From contig NZ_CP132359.1 in assembly GCF_030758975.1 (NCBI RefSeq), positions 2,388,781 through 2,452,780 of the forward strand: a stretch of 64,000 nucleotides of DNA. The letters are read 5' to 3'. This DNA is from Bosea beijingensis. GTDB taxonomy: Bacteria > Pseudomonadota > Alphaproteobacteria > Rhizobiales > Beijerinckiaceae. Positions 10,257 to 18,908 of the stretch are shown piece after piece (position 1 is the first letter of the stretch; every line of letters starts with the position of its first letter). A program made the translations under genes and the position numbers. A model generated the notes under the pieces. That model searched no databases and was not told the origin of the DNA. It worked only from the letters and a program-made list of their open reading frames with translations.

Positions 10257-11243
10257 ATGACGACGTTCAAGGCCCTTGTGGCGACCAAGGGCGAGACGGG
10301 CACTAACCTCGCCTTCACCGACTTCGCCGAGAGCGACCTGATGGAGGGCGATGTCACCGTCCGCGTTACGCATTCGACGGTGAACTACAAGGACGGCCTC
10401 GCCCTTACCGGCAAGGCGCCGGTGGTCCGCCGCTGGCCGATGATACCCGGCATCGATTTCGCCGGCCGGGTCGAGACCTCCGACCATCCCGGTTTCAAGC
10501 CGGGCGATCTCGTCGTGCTCAACGGCTGGGGCACGGGCGAGACGCATCTGGGCGCCTATGCCCAGAAGAGCCGGGTCAAGGGCGACTGGCTGGTGCCGCT
10601 GCCCGAGGGACTGACCCCCGCCGAGGCGATGGCGATCGGCACGGCTGGCTACACCGCCATGCTCTGCGTGCTCGCGCTCGAGAAGCATGACCTGAAGCCG
10701 ACAGACGGTCCGGTCGTCGTCACTGGCGCGGCCGGCGGCGTCGGCTCGGTCGCGATCGCATTGCTGGCCAAGGCCGGCTGGCACGTCATTGCCTCGACCG
10801 GCCGCGCCGAGGAAGCGGATTACCTCAAGAGCCTCGGCGCCGCCGAGATCATCGACCGCAACGAATTGGCCGCGCCCGGTCGCCCGCTCGGCAAGGAGCG
10901 CTGGATCGCCGGCGTCGATGCGGTCGGCTCGCACACCCTCGCCAACCTGCTCTCGATGACGAGATATGGCGGAGCCATCGCCGCCTGCGGCCTCGCGCAA
11001 GGCATGGACCTGCCGGCCTCTGTCGCGCCCTTCATCCTGCGCGGTGTCGCTTTGCTCGGCGTCGATTCGGTGATGTGCCCGAAGCCGCGCCGGATCGAGG
11101 CCTGGCAGCGGCTTGCCAGCGACCTCGACCGCGACAAGCTCGGCCTGATCACCACGACAATCCCGCTGGATGCTGTGATCGAGACGGGCAAGGCGATCGT
11201 CGAGGGCAAGGTCAAGGGCCGGGTGGTCGTCGAGATCGGCTGA
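10257..11243 (+). CDS. acuI: MDR-family oxidoreductase, acryloyl-CoA reductase (AcuI/YhdH) type
   Basis: A 328-residue zinc-free medium-chain reductase, expected to reduce acryloyl-CoA to propionyl-CoA with NADPH. Family marks are [13 protein letters not shown] near the N-terminus, GIDFAGRV, the nucleotide-binding [15 protein letters not shown], and the C-terminal GRVVVEIG. The upstream ATG at 10236 is rejected because GGAG (10247-10250) sits 6 bases before ATG 10257, where family proteins start. It detoxifies acrylate-derived CoA ester or serves propionate metabolism. The substrate is inferred from family only. Confidence 0.87.
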   Translation: MTTFKALVATKGETGTNLAFTDFAESDLMEGDVTVRVTHSTVNYKDGLALTGKAPVVRRWPMIPGIDFAGRVETSDHPGFKPGDLVVLNGWGTGETHLGAYAQKSRVKGDWLVPLPEGLTPAEAMAIGTAGYTAMLCVLALEKHDLKPTDGPVVVTGAAGGVGSVAIALLAKAGWHVIASTGRAEEADYLKSLGAAEIIDRNELAAPGRPLGKERWIAGVDAVGSHTLANLLSMTRYGGAIAACGLAQGMDLPASVAPFILRGVALLGVDSVMCPKPRRIEAWQRLASDLDRDKLGLITTTIPLDAVIETGKAIVEGKVKGRVVVEIG

Positions 11244-11247
11244 GGCC

Positions 11248-12153
11248 TTACCCTTCGAACAGCGCCCGCTGCCGCGCGAGCTCGTTGCTGCAGAAATCCA
11301 TGAAGGCGCGCACGCGCGGCACATGCCGGATATCGGGATGGGTCAGCACCCATAGGCCTGTGGCGAAATCCGGATTGGGCGGCAGGAGCCGCATCAGGTC
11401 GGAGCGCTGGTCGGCGATGAAGCAGGGCAGCGGCCCGATGCCGAGGCCTTGCGCCACTGCCTCGGCGATCCCCAGCACGGCCGAGCTCTTCAGGGCGATC
11501 CGCTCCGGCGCGACATGCTCGCGCACGAAGCGGGCGGCCTTTACATGCGAGAGCTGGTCGCCGAGCGCGACCCAGTCGCGCTGGTAGAGCAGGGCGGGGC
11601 TCGCTTCTTCCTCGGGGGTGATGCCGTCCGCGGCGCGGCCATAAATCGCCCAGGCGATGGTGGCGATGCGCCGGCCGACCAGCGTCTCGCCCGGCGTGTC
11701 GCTGGCGCGGATCGCGATGTCGGCATCGCGCTTCGACAGGTTGAGCGCCTGGTTGCCGATGACGACATCGAGCCGGATCAGCGGATGCGCCTTGCGGAAG
11801 GCGGCAAAGATCGGCAGCAGCACGTTCTGGTAGAGCGTGTCGGTCGTGGTGATCCGCAATTCGCCTGATGGCGCGACGTCCCGCCCGGCGAGGCGCCGGG
11901 CGAAGGCGGTGACATCCTCGTCCATCCGGCTTGCCAGCGCCGCCATCTCGGCCCCGGCGACCGTCGCGACATACCCGGTCTTGCGCCGCTCGAAGAGCGG
12001 CAGGCCGACGAGCTCCTCGATCTGGCCGAGCCGCCGGAACACGGTGGAGTGATTGACGGAGAGCGCAGCCGCCGCCCCGGTCAGCCCGTCATGATCGGCG
12101 ATGGCCTTGATCAGCCGGAAATCGTCCCAGGCAAGCTTGGCATTCATCGGCAA
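11248..12153 (-). CDS. LysR-family transcriptional regulator
   Basis: A 301-residue regulator with an N-terminal winged HTH (about residues 8-65: LTGAAAALSVNHSTVFRRLGQIEELVG, read in two parts) and a LysR substrate-binding domain after residue ~90. The stop is 4 bases from the stop of the convergent acuI-like gene. The effector is unknown. No divergently transcribed partner is adjacent: the upstream gene (Sua5) is on the same strand. Confidence 0.92.
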   Translation of the reverse strand: MPMNAKLAWDDFRLIKAIADHDGLTGAAAALSVNHSTVFRRLGQIEELVGLPLFERRKTGYVATVAGAEMAALASRMDEDVTAFARRLAGRDVAPSGELRITTTDTLYQNVLLPIFAAFRKAHPLIRLDVVIGNQALNLSKRDADIAIRASDTPGETLVGRRIATIAWAIYGRAADGITPEEEASPALLYQRDWVALGDQLSHVKAARFVREHVAPERIALKSSAVLGIAEAVAQGLGIGPLPCFIADQRSDLMRLLPPNPDFATGLWVLTHPDIRHVPRVRAFMDFCSNELARQRALFEG

Positions 12154-12231
12154 GGCATCCTCCTGCGCGCACGCAAGCCGATATCTTGCAGTGATGCAAG
12201 CTGGAGGAATTCAAATCCGGGAGAGCAGGGA

Positions 12232-13212
12232 TCAGCGCGGCGCCGCGGCGCGTCGCAGACGGTCGTTGATCGCCTCGCCCAGCCCATGCCCGGGAATGAG
12301 GGCGACCGCGATGGTCTTCCGTCCCATCTCGTCGAGCCGGCGCATATAGCCGAAGAGATGGGCAGCGGCCTCGCGCAGGTCGCCGCTTGGGCTGAGATTG
12401 AGCGAGGCCGGATGCTCCTGGGCCTCGGGGCCGAAGCCGAGCCACGCCTCGTCATTCTCGGGTGCCTCAGCGTCGAGTCTGACCCGCGCCGCCGGAGCGT
12501 AATGCGAGGCGAGCATGCCCGGTGAGATCGGCGCATGGCCGGCATCGCCCGCGATCACCAGCGGCCGGCCGATGACATGTTCGATCGCCTCGCGCGGCAC
12601 GCCGCCGGGACGCAGCAGGCGCGGGGCGCCGTCGAGGCATGCGACGATGGTCGATTCGACCCCGACCTCGGTCGGGCCTGCATCGATGATGGCGTCGATG
12701 CGGCCGTCGAGATCGGCCATCACATGAGCGGCGCTGGTCGCGCTGATCCGGCCGGAGCGATTGGCGGAAGGCGCCGCGATCGGTCGCCCGGCCGCTTCCA
12801 GCACGGCATGCGCGACCGGATGCGCCGGGACACGCAGCGCCACGGAGGGCAGCCCTGCCCGCGCCAGATCACTCACCGTGCAGCCGGATGAAGCCGGCAC
12901 GACCAGCGTCAAGGGCCCCGGCCAGAAGGCTTGCGCCAGTGCCAGCGCATTCGCGTCGAACAGGCCCTGCCGACGGGCGCTCGCAAGGTCGGGTAGATGC
13001 GAGATCAGTGGGTTGAAGCTCGGGCGCTCCTTTGCGGCATAGATGCCCGCGACCGCCGTGCCGGAGGTCGCGTCCGCCGCGAGCCCGTAGACCGTCTCGG
13101 TCGGCATCGCGACGAGCCCGCCCGCGCGCAGCAACGCAGCCGCCTCGGCGATGCCGGAGGCATCGGCGGCAAGGAGCTTCGTCTGGCGAGGAGGGGACAC
13201 GGGCTGGTTCAC
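12232..13212 (-). CDS. sua5: L-threonylcarbamoyladenylate synthase, full-length Sua5 type
   Basis: Makes threonylcarbamoyl-AMP from threonine, bicarbonate and ATP for t6A37 tRNA modification. The YrdC domain (about residues 15-205) shows PTETVYGLAAD, the AAKERP (KxR) motif and APSANRSGRIS (SxN). A linker with PISPGMLASHYAP leads to the C-terminal Sua5 domain (to residue 326), so it is the long Sua5 rather than short TsaC form. It is separated by 78 bases from the downstream LysR gene. Confidence 0.95.
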   Translation of the reverse strand: MNQPVSPPRQTKLLAADASGIAEAAALLRAGGLVAMPTETVYGLAADATSGTAVAGIYAAKERPSFNPLISHLPDLASARRQGLFDANALALAQAFWPGPLTLVVPASSGCTVSDLARAGLPSVALRVPAHPVAHAVLEAAGRPIAAPSANRSGRISATSAAHVMADLDGRIDAIIDAGPTEVGVESTIVACLDGAPRLLRPGGVPREAIEHVIGRPLVIAGDAGHAPISPGMLASHYAPAARVRLDAEAPENDEAWLGFGPEAQEHPASLNLSPSGDLREAAAHLFGYMRRLDEMGRKTIAVALIPGHGLGEAINDRLRRAAAPR

Positions 13213-13232
13213 GACGCGATTGACCGATGATG

Positions 13233-13246
13233 GTTTATATATAAAC
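13233..13246. promoter_or_regulatory. Perfect 14-bp AT palindrome upstream of sua5
   Basis: GTTTATATATAAAC is a perfect palindrome standing out in GC-rich DNA, 20 bases upstream of the sua5 ATG. It lies in the intergenic region shared with the divergent acyl-CoA dehydrogenase gene. It could be an operator or contain the sua5 -10 box. Confidence 0.45.
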
Positions 13247-13388
13247 TAACTGATGGGCACGGCACGGGACGAAGGTCGCGCTCGCTTGCGCGTGGCTTAG
13301 GCGATAGTTCCTCGCTACCATCGCGGCAACGGCAAATGCAGGCGGCGGCTGCCTTTCGGGCAGGCACGAGCCTCAGGGAGAGACGATT

Positions 13389-15164
13389 ATGAGCTATCGC
13401 GCCCCGGTTTCGGACATGCTCTCCACCATGCGCCATGTCGCGGGGCTCGACCGGCTCATCGCCGACGGGCTGGCGCCGGAACTCGACGGCGGTGTGGCGG
13501 AAGCCGTGCTCGACGAGGCCGCGAAATTCGCCGCCGACGTGATCGCGCCGCTGAACCGCGTCGGCGATCTCAACGGCTCGAAGCTCAAGGACGGCGCCGT
13601 CACCACCCCGCCGGGCTGGAAAGAGGCCTACAAGGCCTGGGCCGAGGCCGGCTGGAACGCGCTGCCGGCGCCGGAGGCCTATGGCGGGCAGGGCCTGCCG
13701 ACGCTGCTGCAATCCGCCTGCATCGAGATGTGGAACTCGGCCGCCTTCGCCTTCGCGCTCGGCCCGTTGCTGACGGTCGGCGCGATCGAGGCGATCCATG
13801 CGCATGGCTCCGACCATCTCAAGGAGACCTATCTCGCCAAGCTGGTCTCCGGCGAGTGGATGGGCACGATGAATCTGACCGAGCCGCAGGCGGGCTCGGA
13901 CCTCAATGCGCTGCGCAGCAAGGCCGAGCGCGTCGGGGACGGCACCTATCGCATCACCGGCCAGAAGATCTTCATCACCTATGGCGAGCACGATCTGACC
14001 GAGAACATCGTCCATCTGGTCCTCGCGCGCCTGCCCGATGCCCCTCCCGGCACGCGCGGCATCTCGCTCTTTCTCGTGCCGAAATTCATGGTCAATGCCG
14101 ACGGCTCGCTCGGCGCACATAACGATCTGCGCTGCTCCGGCATCGAGCACAAGCTCGGCATCCATGCCTCCCCGACCTGTTCCATGGCCTTCGGCGACAA
14201 TGGTGGCGCCATCGGCTGGCTGATCGGCGAGGAGAATCGCGGTCTCGCCTGCATGTTCACGATGATGAACAATGCCCGCCTCAACGTCGCCTTGCAGGGC
14301 GTCGCCATTGCCGAGCGCGCCTATCAGCAGGCGCTCGCCTTCGCGCATGAGCGCAAGCAGGGCGCGGCGCTCGATGCACCCAAGGGTGCGCCGATGAGCC
14401 CGATCATCGTCCACCCGGACGTGCGCCGCATGCTGATGGACATGCGCGCCAAGACGCAAGGCGCCCGCGCGATCTCCTATCAGGTCGCCGAGGCGCTCGA
14501 TCGCTCGCATCGCGAGACCGACGAAGCCAGGCGCAAGGCCGCTTCCGAACGCGCCGCGATCCTCACGCCGATCGCCAAGGCCTATGCGACGGAGATCGGT
14601 ATCGATGTCGCCTCGACCGGCGTGCAGGTCCATGGCGGCATGGGCTTCGTCGAGGAGACCGGTGCCGCCCAGCATCTGCGCGATGCCCGCATCGCCGCGA
14701 TCTACGAGGGCACCAACGGCATCCAGGCGATCGACCTCGTCACCCGCAAGTTGCCGCTCTCCGGCGGCGAGGCGGTGAAGGCGCTGGTCACCGAGATGCG
14801 CGGCATCGTCGGCGAGGTCGAGCGCGCCAACAATCCGGGCTTCGGCCATACCGCCGCCCGCCTCGGCGCCGCCGTCGATGCGCTTGAGCGCGCGACGGAA
14901 TGGATGCAGGCGACGCTCGGCACGAGCGTGGCCGACGCATTGGCGGGCGCGACTCCGTACCTGAAGCTCTTCGCGCTGGCGCAGGGCGGCACGGGGCTGG
15001 CGAAGAAGGCGCTGGCCACGCGCTCGGAAGCAGACGGCACCGCCGATCTCGCCACCGCCCGCTTCTATGCCGAATGCATCGCAACCGAGGCGCCGGCCCT
15101 GGAGCTCGCGGTCACGGAAGGCGCCGGCGCGATCGCCGATGCGGCTGCGGTCTTCGCCGCGTGA
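13389..15164 (+). CDS. Acyl-CoA dehydrogenase, long (~590-residue) class
   Basis: A 591-residue FAD flavoenzyme that introduces a trans-2 double bond in acyl-CoA and passes electrons to ETF. The middle domain has MNLTEPQAGSDLNALRS and the FAD/substrate segment GQKIFITYGEHD. The catalytic base is Glu440 in AAIYEGTNGIQA. The extra C-terminal domain (about 465-590) marks the long class, which includes DmdC (3-methylthiopropionyl-CoA dehydrogenase) as well as general fatty acyl enzymes. GGGAGA precedes ATG 13389 by 9 bases. Substrate not determinable. Confidence 0.93.
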   Translation: MSYRAPVSDMLSTMRHVAGLDRLIADGLAPELDGGVAEAVLDEAAKFAADVIAPLNRVGDLNGSKLKDGAVTTPPGWKEAYKAWAEAGWNALPAPEAYGGQGLPTLLQSACIEMWNSAAFAFALGPLLTVGAIEAIHAHGSDHLKETYLAKLVSGEWMGTMNLTEPQAGSDLNALRSKAERVGDGTYRITGQKIFITYGEHDLTENIVHLVLARLPDAPPGTRGISLFLVPKFMVNADGSLGAHNDLRCSGIEHKLGIHASPTCSMAFGDNGGAIGWLIGEENRGLACMFTMMNNARLNVALQGVAIAERAYQQALAFAHERKQGAALDAPKGAPMSPIIVHPDVRRMLMDMRAKTQGARAISYQVAEALDRSHRETDEARRKAASERAAILTPIAKAYATEIGIDVASTGVQVHGGMGFVEETGAAQHLRDARIAAIYEGTNGIQAIDLVTRKLPLSGGEAVKALVTEMRGIVGEVERANNPGFGHTAARLGAAVDALERATEWMQATLGTSVADALAGATPYLKLFALAQGGTGLAKKALATRSEADGTADLATARFYAECIATEAPALELAVTEGAGAIADAAAVFAA

Positions 15165-15181
15165 GCCCAGTCGCGCTCCGT

Positions 15182-15976
15182 TCAGACAGTCGCCGCCTTG
15201 CGGGCGCGGATATGCAGGAAGAGCGGGACGATATGCGTGTCGGCGAGATAGGGGACGGCCCGCGCGGTCTCCGCGTCGACACTCGGCTCGGCCATATGCT
15301 CGATCGTGAGCCCAGCCGCGACGATCATCGCCACCCACTCGCTCAGCGTGCGGTGGAAGCGCGGCACGCGGAAGGGCTCGACGCTGGCCTTGATGTCGGC
15401 CGGCGCGGCGCCGAAGCGCCAGGTCTCGATCTCGCCGTCGATGCCATCGAAATAGCGGCCGACCTCGATGGCGCGGATATTTCCGGCCTCGTCGCGCAGC
15501 ACCTTGCGATAGGGCGGCGCGAAACAGGGATGCAGGATCGAGAACTGCAGGAAACCGCCGGGCTTGAGTACGCGCGCCGCTTCCGCCAGCGCCTTGTCCT
15601 GAGCGGGCATGTCCATCAGCGACATGAAGGCGGTCGCGAAATCGAACTGCGCATCCGGGAAGGGCAGGGCGGTGCCGTCGCCGAAGCGGTAGTCGATGCC
15701 GAGCGGCTTCGCCGCTTCCGCCTCCTGCGCGTGGCGGATGAAGGTCGGCGCGATATCGACGGCGATCATGCGCCCACCGGCCTCGGCGAGCTTGCGCGTG
15801 TTCGAGCCTTCGCCGCAGCCGATATCGAGGCCGTCGAGCCCTGCAATGTCCGGCAGGTTGGCGAAGAAGACGGGGCTGTTCAGCGCGTCGCGATAGAGGT
15901 CGTAGCCGGCCCGCGCATGCCGGGTCCAGGTCTCGGCATTGGCCTCCCAGCAGGCGGCGACATCGGTGCTGTCCAT
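15182..15976 (-). CDS. Class I SAM-dependent methyltransferase
   Basis: A 264-residue Rossmann-fold methyltransferase. Motif I is LDIGCGEGSNTRKLA, the acidic loop is IAVDIAPTFIRHA, and the post-motif RVLKPGGFLQFSILHPCF is that of ubiE/methyltransferase-11-like enzymes. The open frame extends to 16144, but ATG 15976 with GGAG ~10 bases upstream fits the family start and leaves room for the divergent SDR gene. The substrate is unknown. Confidence 0.88.
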   Translation of the reverse strand: MDSTDVAACWEANAETWTRHARAGYDLYRDALNSPVFFANLPDIAGLDGLDIGCGEGSNTRKLAEAGGRMIAVDIAPTFIRHAQEAEAAKPLGIDYRFGDGTALPFPDAQFDFATAFMSLMDMPAQDKALAEAARVLKPGGFLQFSILHPCFAPPYRKVLRDEAGNIRAIEVGRYFDGIDGEIETWRFGAAPADIKASVEPFRVPRFHRTLSEWVAMIVAAGLTIEHMAEPSVDAETARAVPYLADTHIVPLFLHIRARKAATV

Positions 15977-16056
15977 GGTGCTGCTCCGTTGCGAGGGGAG
16001 CGGGGCTATAGAGCAGCGGGCCGGCCGTGGCCAGCGGCGATTCGTCGGGAATGCCC

Positions 16057-16938
16057 ATGACTGCCGCGCAACCGTCTCTCTCCGGCCGCATCTGCCTCGT
16101 CGCCGGCGCCTCGCGCGGACTCGGGCGCGGCATCGCCAGGGCATTGGGCGAGGCCGGCGCGACGGTCATCGTCACCGGACGCTCCAGCGAGGCCGGGCAG
16201 CGCACCGACCAGCGCCAGGAGACCTTCGAGGACGCGGCCCGCGAGGTCGAGGCCGCCGGCGGCAAGGGCCATCCCTATCGCTGCGACCATACCAGCGAGC
16301 GCGATGTCGACGGGCTCGTCGCCTGGGCCTTGCGCCGTTTCGGCCGACTCGACTGCGTCGTCGATGCGGTCTGGGGCGGCAATGAAGGTTATGACGGCGA
16401 GCGCTATCCCGACGGTTCGAGCTTCGGCACGCCGTTCTGGCGCCGCCCGGTCGCGCGACTGGGCGAGAGCTTCGAGAGCGGCGTCTATGCCCAGTTGCTG
16501 CTGGCGCGCGCGGTGGCGCCGGCCATGGTGCAGGCGCGCTCGGGGCTCATCGTCACGCTGAGCTTCGACATGGCGGGCGGCTATCTCGGCGATGTCTTCT
16601 ACGACCTCGCCAAGGCGGCGATGAACCGGCTGAGCTTTGCGATGGCCGAGGAACTGAAGCCCTTCGGCGTCACAGCCTTGAGCCTGTCGCCGGGCCATGT
16701 CCTGACCGAGCGCGTCCGCGATGCGGGTCTTGGCGCGGAGACCACCGAAACGCCGCTCTATGCCGGCCGCGCCGTCGTGGCACTGGCTGCCGACTCCGAC
16801 GTCGCTCGTCATGCCGGACATGTCCTCCATGTCGCCGATCTGGCGCGTGCCTATGGCTTCACCGACCGGGATGGCTCCCAGCCGGCCCGCTACGTCATCA
16901 CCAATGAACAGGGAGGCGGCGATGTCGCTCAAGGGTAA
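16057..16938 (+). CDS. SDR-family oxidoreductase (DHRS1-like)
   Basis: A short-chain dehydrogenase/reductase of about 293 residues. The cofactor motif is GASRGLGRG and the active-site YDLAK supplies Tyr and Lys. The region where classical SDRs have NNAG reads VDAVWGGNEG, an insertion-bearing variant found in the DHRS1-like subgroup. GGGA (16047-16050) supports ATG 16057 over ATG 16051 or GTG 16027. It overlaps the next SDR gene by 17 bases, implying translational coupling. Confidence 0.85.
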   Translation: MTAAQPSLSGRICLVAGASRGLGRGIARALGEAGATVIVTGRSSEAGQRTDQRQETFEDAAREVEAAGGKGHPYRCDHTSERDVDGLVAWALRRFGRLDCVVDAVWGGNEGYDGERYPDGSSFGTPFWRRPVARLGESFESGVYAQLLLARAVAPAMVQARSGLIVTLSFDMAGGYLGDVFYDLAKAAMNRLSFAMAEELKPFGVTALSLSPGHVLTERVRDAGLGAETTETPLYAGRAVVALAADSDVARHAGHVLHVADLARAYGFTDRDGSQPARYVITNEQGGGDVAQG

Positions 16939-17782
16939 GACGCTTTTCATCACCGGCGGCTCGCGCGGCATCGGTCTCGCCATCGCGCTTCGGGCGGCGC
17001 GAGACGGCGCCAACGTCACCATCGCCGCCAAGACGGCCGAGCCGCATCCCAAGCTTCCCGGCACGATCTACACCTCCGCCGCCGAGATCGAGGCGGCCGG
17101 CGGAAAATGCCTGCCGTTGATGGTCGATGTCCGCGACGAGCAGAGCGTCACTGATGCGATCGCCAAGACGGCCGAGACCTTCGGCGGCATCGACATCGTC
17201 GTGAACAATGCCAGCGCGATCCAGCTCAGCAACACCCAGACGACCGACATGAAGCGCTTCGATCTGATGCACCAGATCAACACGCGCGGCACTTTCATGG
17301 TCTCGAAATACGCCATTCCCCATCTGGCGAAGGCGCAGAACCCGCATATCCTGATGCTCTCGCCGCCGCTCGACATGAAGACGCAGTGGTTCGCGCCGCA
17401 TCTGGCCTATTCGATCGCGAAATACGGCATGAGCCTGTGCGTGCTCGGCCTCGCCGGCGAGCTGGCGCGCCAGGGCATCGCGGTCAACGCGCTCTGGCCG
17501 CGCACGACGATCGCGACCGCCGCCGTCCAGAACCTGCTCGGCGGCGACAAGATGGTGCAGGCGAGCCGGACGCCCGAGATCCTCGCCGACGCGGCCCATA
17601 TGATCTTCTCGAAGCCCTCCCGTGAGTTCTCCGGCAACTTCCTGATCGACGACAGCTTCATGGCCGGCGAGGGCGTCACCGATTTCAGCCAGTATCGCGT
17701 CGACCCCTCGGTGCCGCTGATGCCGGATTTCTTCGTGCCGGCAGACAGCCTGCCGCCGCAGGGCGTGAAGGGCGGGGTGTAA
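16922..17782 (+). CDS. SDR-family oxidoreductase (HSDL2-like)
   Basis: A 286-residue short-chain dehydrogenase with TGGSRGIGLA (NADP-binding), VVNNASAIQ (the NNAG-equivalent), and YSIAKYG (catalytic Tyr, Lys). C-terminal features (FLIDDSFMAGEGVTDF) resemble hydroxysteroid dehydrogenase-like 2 proteins. Upstream in-frame ATG 16721 is inside the preceding SDR gene. ATG 16922 has GGGAGG 5 bases upstream and starts 17 bases before that gene stops. Two consecutive, overlapping SDR genes next to an acyl-CoA dehydrogenase suggest lipid or carbonyl metabolism (inference). Confidence 0.9.
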   Translation: MSLKGKTLFITGGSRGIGLAIALRAARDGANVTIAAKTAEPHPKLPGTIYTSAAEIEAAGGKCLPLMVDVRDEQSVTDAIAKTAETFGGIDIVVNNASAIQLSNTQTTDMKRFDLMHQINTRGTFMVSKYAIPHLAKAQNPHILMLSPPLDMKTQWFAPHLAYSIAKYGMSLCVLGLAGELARQGIAVNALWPRTTIATAAVQNLLGGDKMVQASRTPEILADAAHMIFSKPSREFSGNFLIDDSFMAGEGVTDFSQYRVDPSVPLMPDFFVPADSLPPQGVKGGV

Positions 17783-17885
17783 CGCCTCGGCAGCATTTCG
17801 AGCCGGGTCGTCATCGGTTTGACACGAAGGCGGGATCGGAGTTCCTGCCGGTTTCCACCCTGACCGTGCAGCGAGATTCGCGCCC

Positions 17886-18875
17886 ATGCTGACGATCCAC
17901 GGCTCATGCCCCGATACGCGCGACAAGCTCCGGCTCAGCAAGCTCGACGCCTACGGGGATTTTCCTTGCGACGTCGTCTGGATCGACCTGCTCAATCCGA
18001 CGCCGGAGGAGGACAAGCGGGTCGAGAAGCATCTTGGCATCTCGATCCCGACGCGCGAGGAGATGCACGATCTCGAGCCGTCCGAGATCATCTATACCGA
18101 GAACGGCGCGCGCTACATGACCGCGCGGATCATCTGCCAGTCCGACACCATCGTCCCGCTTCTGGCGGACGTCACCTTCATCCTCACTGACAAGGCGCTG
18201 GTGACGGTGCGCTATGACGAGCCAGGGGCTTTCAACATCTTCCTCAACCGCGCCACCAAGCCGGGCGGTTGCGGCCAGCAACCTGAGGCCGTCCTGGACG
18301 GTTTGATCGAGGCGATCGTCGACCGCGCCGCCGAGGTGCTGCGCGGCGTCGGCGACAAGATCGACATCGCCTCGCGCCGCGTCTTCGCCGGACGCGGCCA
18401 GGACGTCGAGCGCGGCGGCGTCTATCAGGTCGTGATCCAGAAGATCGGTCAGTACGAGCATATCATCTCCAACGTCCGCGAGAGCATGATGACGGTGGAG
18501 CGCGTGCTGCTGTTCCTCTCGGCCAACTATACCCGCCCGAAAAAGGCTCAGACCGGCTTCTCGGCCGAATGGCGCTCTGCGGTGCGTGATGTACAGGCCA
18601 TCGAGGAGCACGCGGCCTTCCTGTCGAACAAGCTGCAATTCATGATGGACGCCACGCTCGGCCTCGTCTCGATCGAGCAGAACAAGATCATCAAGCTGTT
18701 TTCGGTCGTCTCGGTCGCACTGATGCCGCCGACGCTGATCGCCTCGATCTACGGCATGAACTTCAAGACGATGCCGGAGTTGGAGTGGCAGTGGGGCTAC
18801 CCCATGGCGGTGGGGCTGATGATCCTCTTCGCCGTGCTGCCCTATATCTTCTTCCGTTGGAAGAAGTGGCTGTAA
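17886..18875 (+). CDS. corA: CorA-type magnesium/divalent cation transporter
   Basis: A 329-residue CorA-family channel with a cytosolic N-terminal domain (to ~265) and two C-terminal membrane helices. The signature YGMNF is at the end of TM1, followed by the loop KTMPELEWQWGYP and a basic tail KKWL. It imports Mg2+ (or Co2+/Ni2+) as a pentamer. It is followed 33 bases later by an SLC13 permease. A diverged paralogue lies at 20685-21728. Confidence 0.93.
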   Translation: MLTIHGSCPDTRDKLRLSKLDAYGDFPCDVVWIDLLNPTPEEDKRVEKHLGISIPTREEMHDLEPSEIIYTENGARYMTARIICQSDTIVPLLADVTFILTDKALVTVRYDEPGAFNIFLNRATKPGGCGQQPEAVLDGLIEAIVDRAAEVLRGVGDKIDIASRRVFAGRGQDVERGGVYQVVIQKIGQYEHIISNVRESMMTVERVLLFLSANYTRPKKAQTGFSAEWRSAVRDVQAIEEHAAFLSNKLQFMMDATLGLVSIEQNKIIKLFSVVSVALMPPTLIASIYGMNFKTMPELEWQWGYPMAVGLMILFAVLPYIFFRWKKWL

Positions 18876-18908
18876 GGCGGATATTCCGCGCGATACGTTG
18901 AAGGCCGG

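Noticed and set aside
13209..16265. 1018-codon minus-strand frame across the acyl-CoA dehydrogenase and methyltransferase genes
   Set aside because: It is antisense to a clear dehydrogenase and out of frame with the methyltransferase; low-complexity composition without domains.
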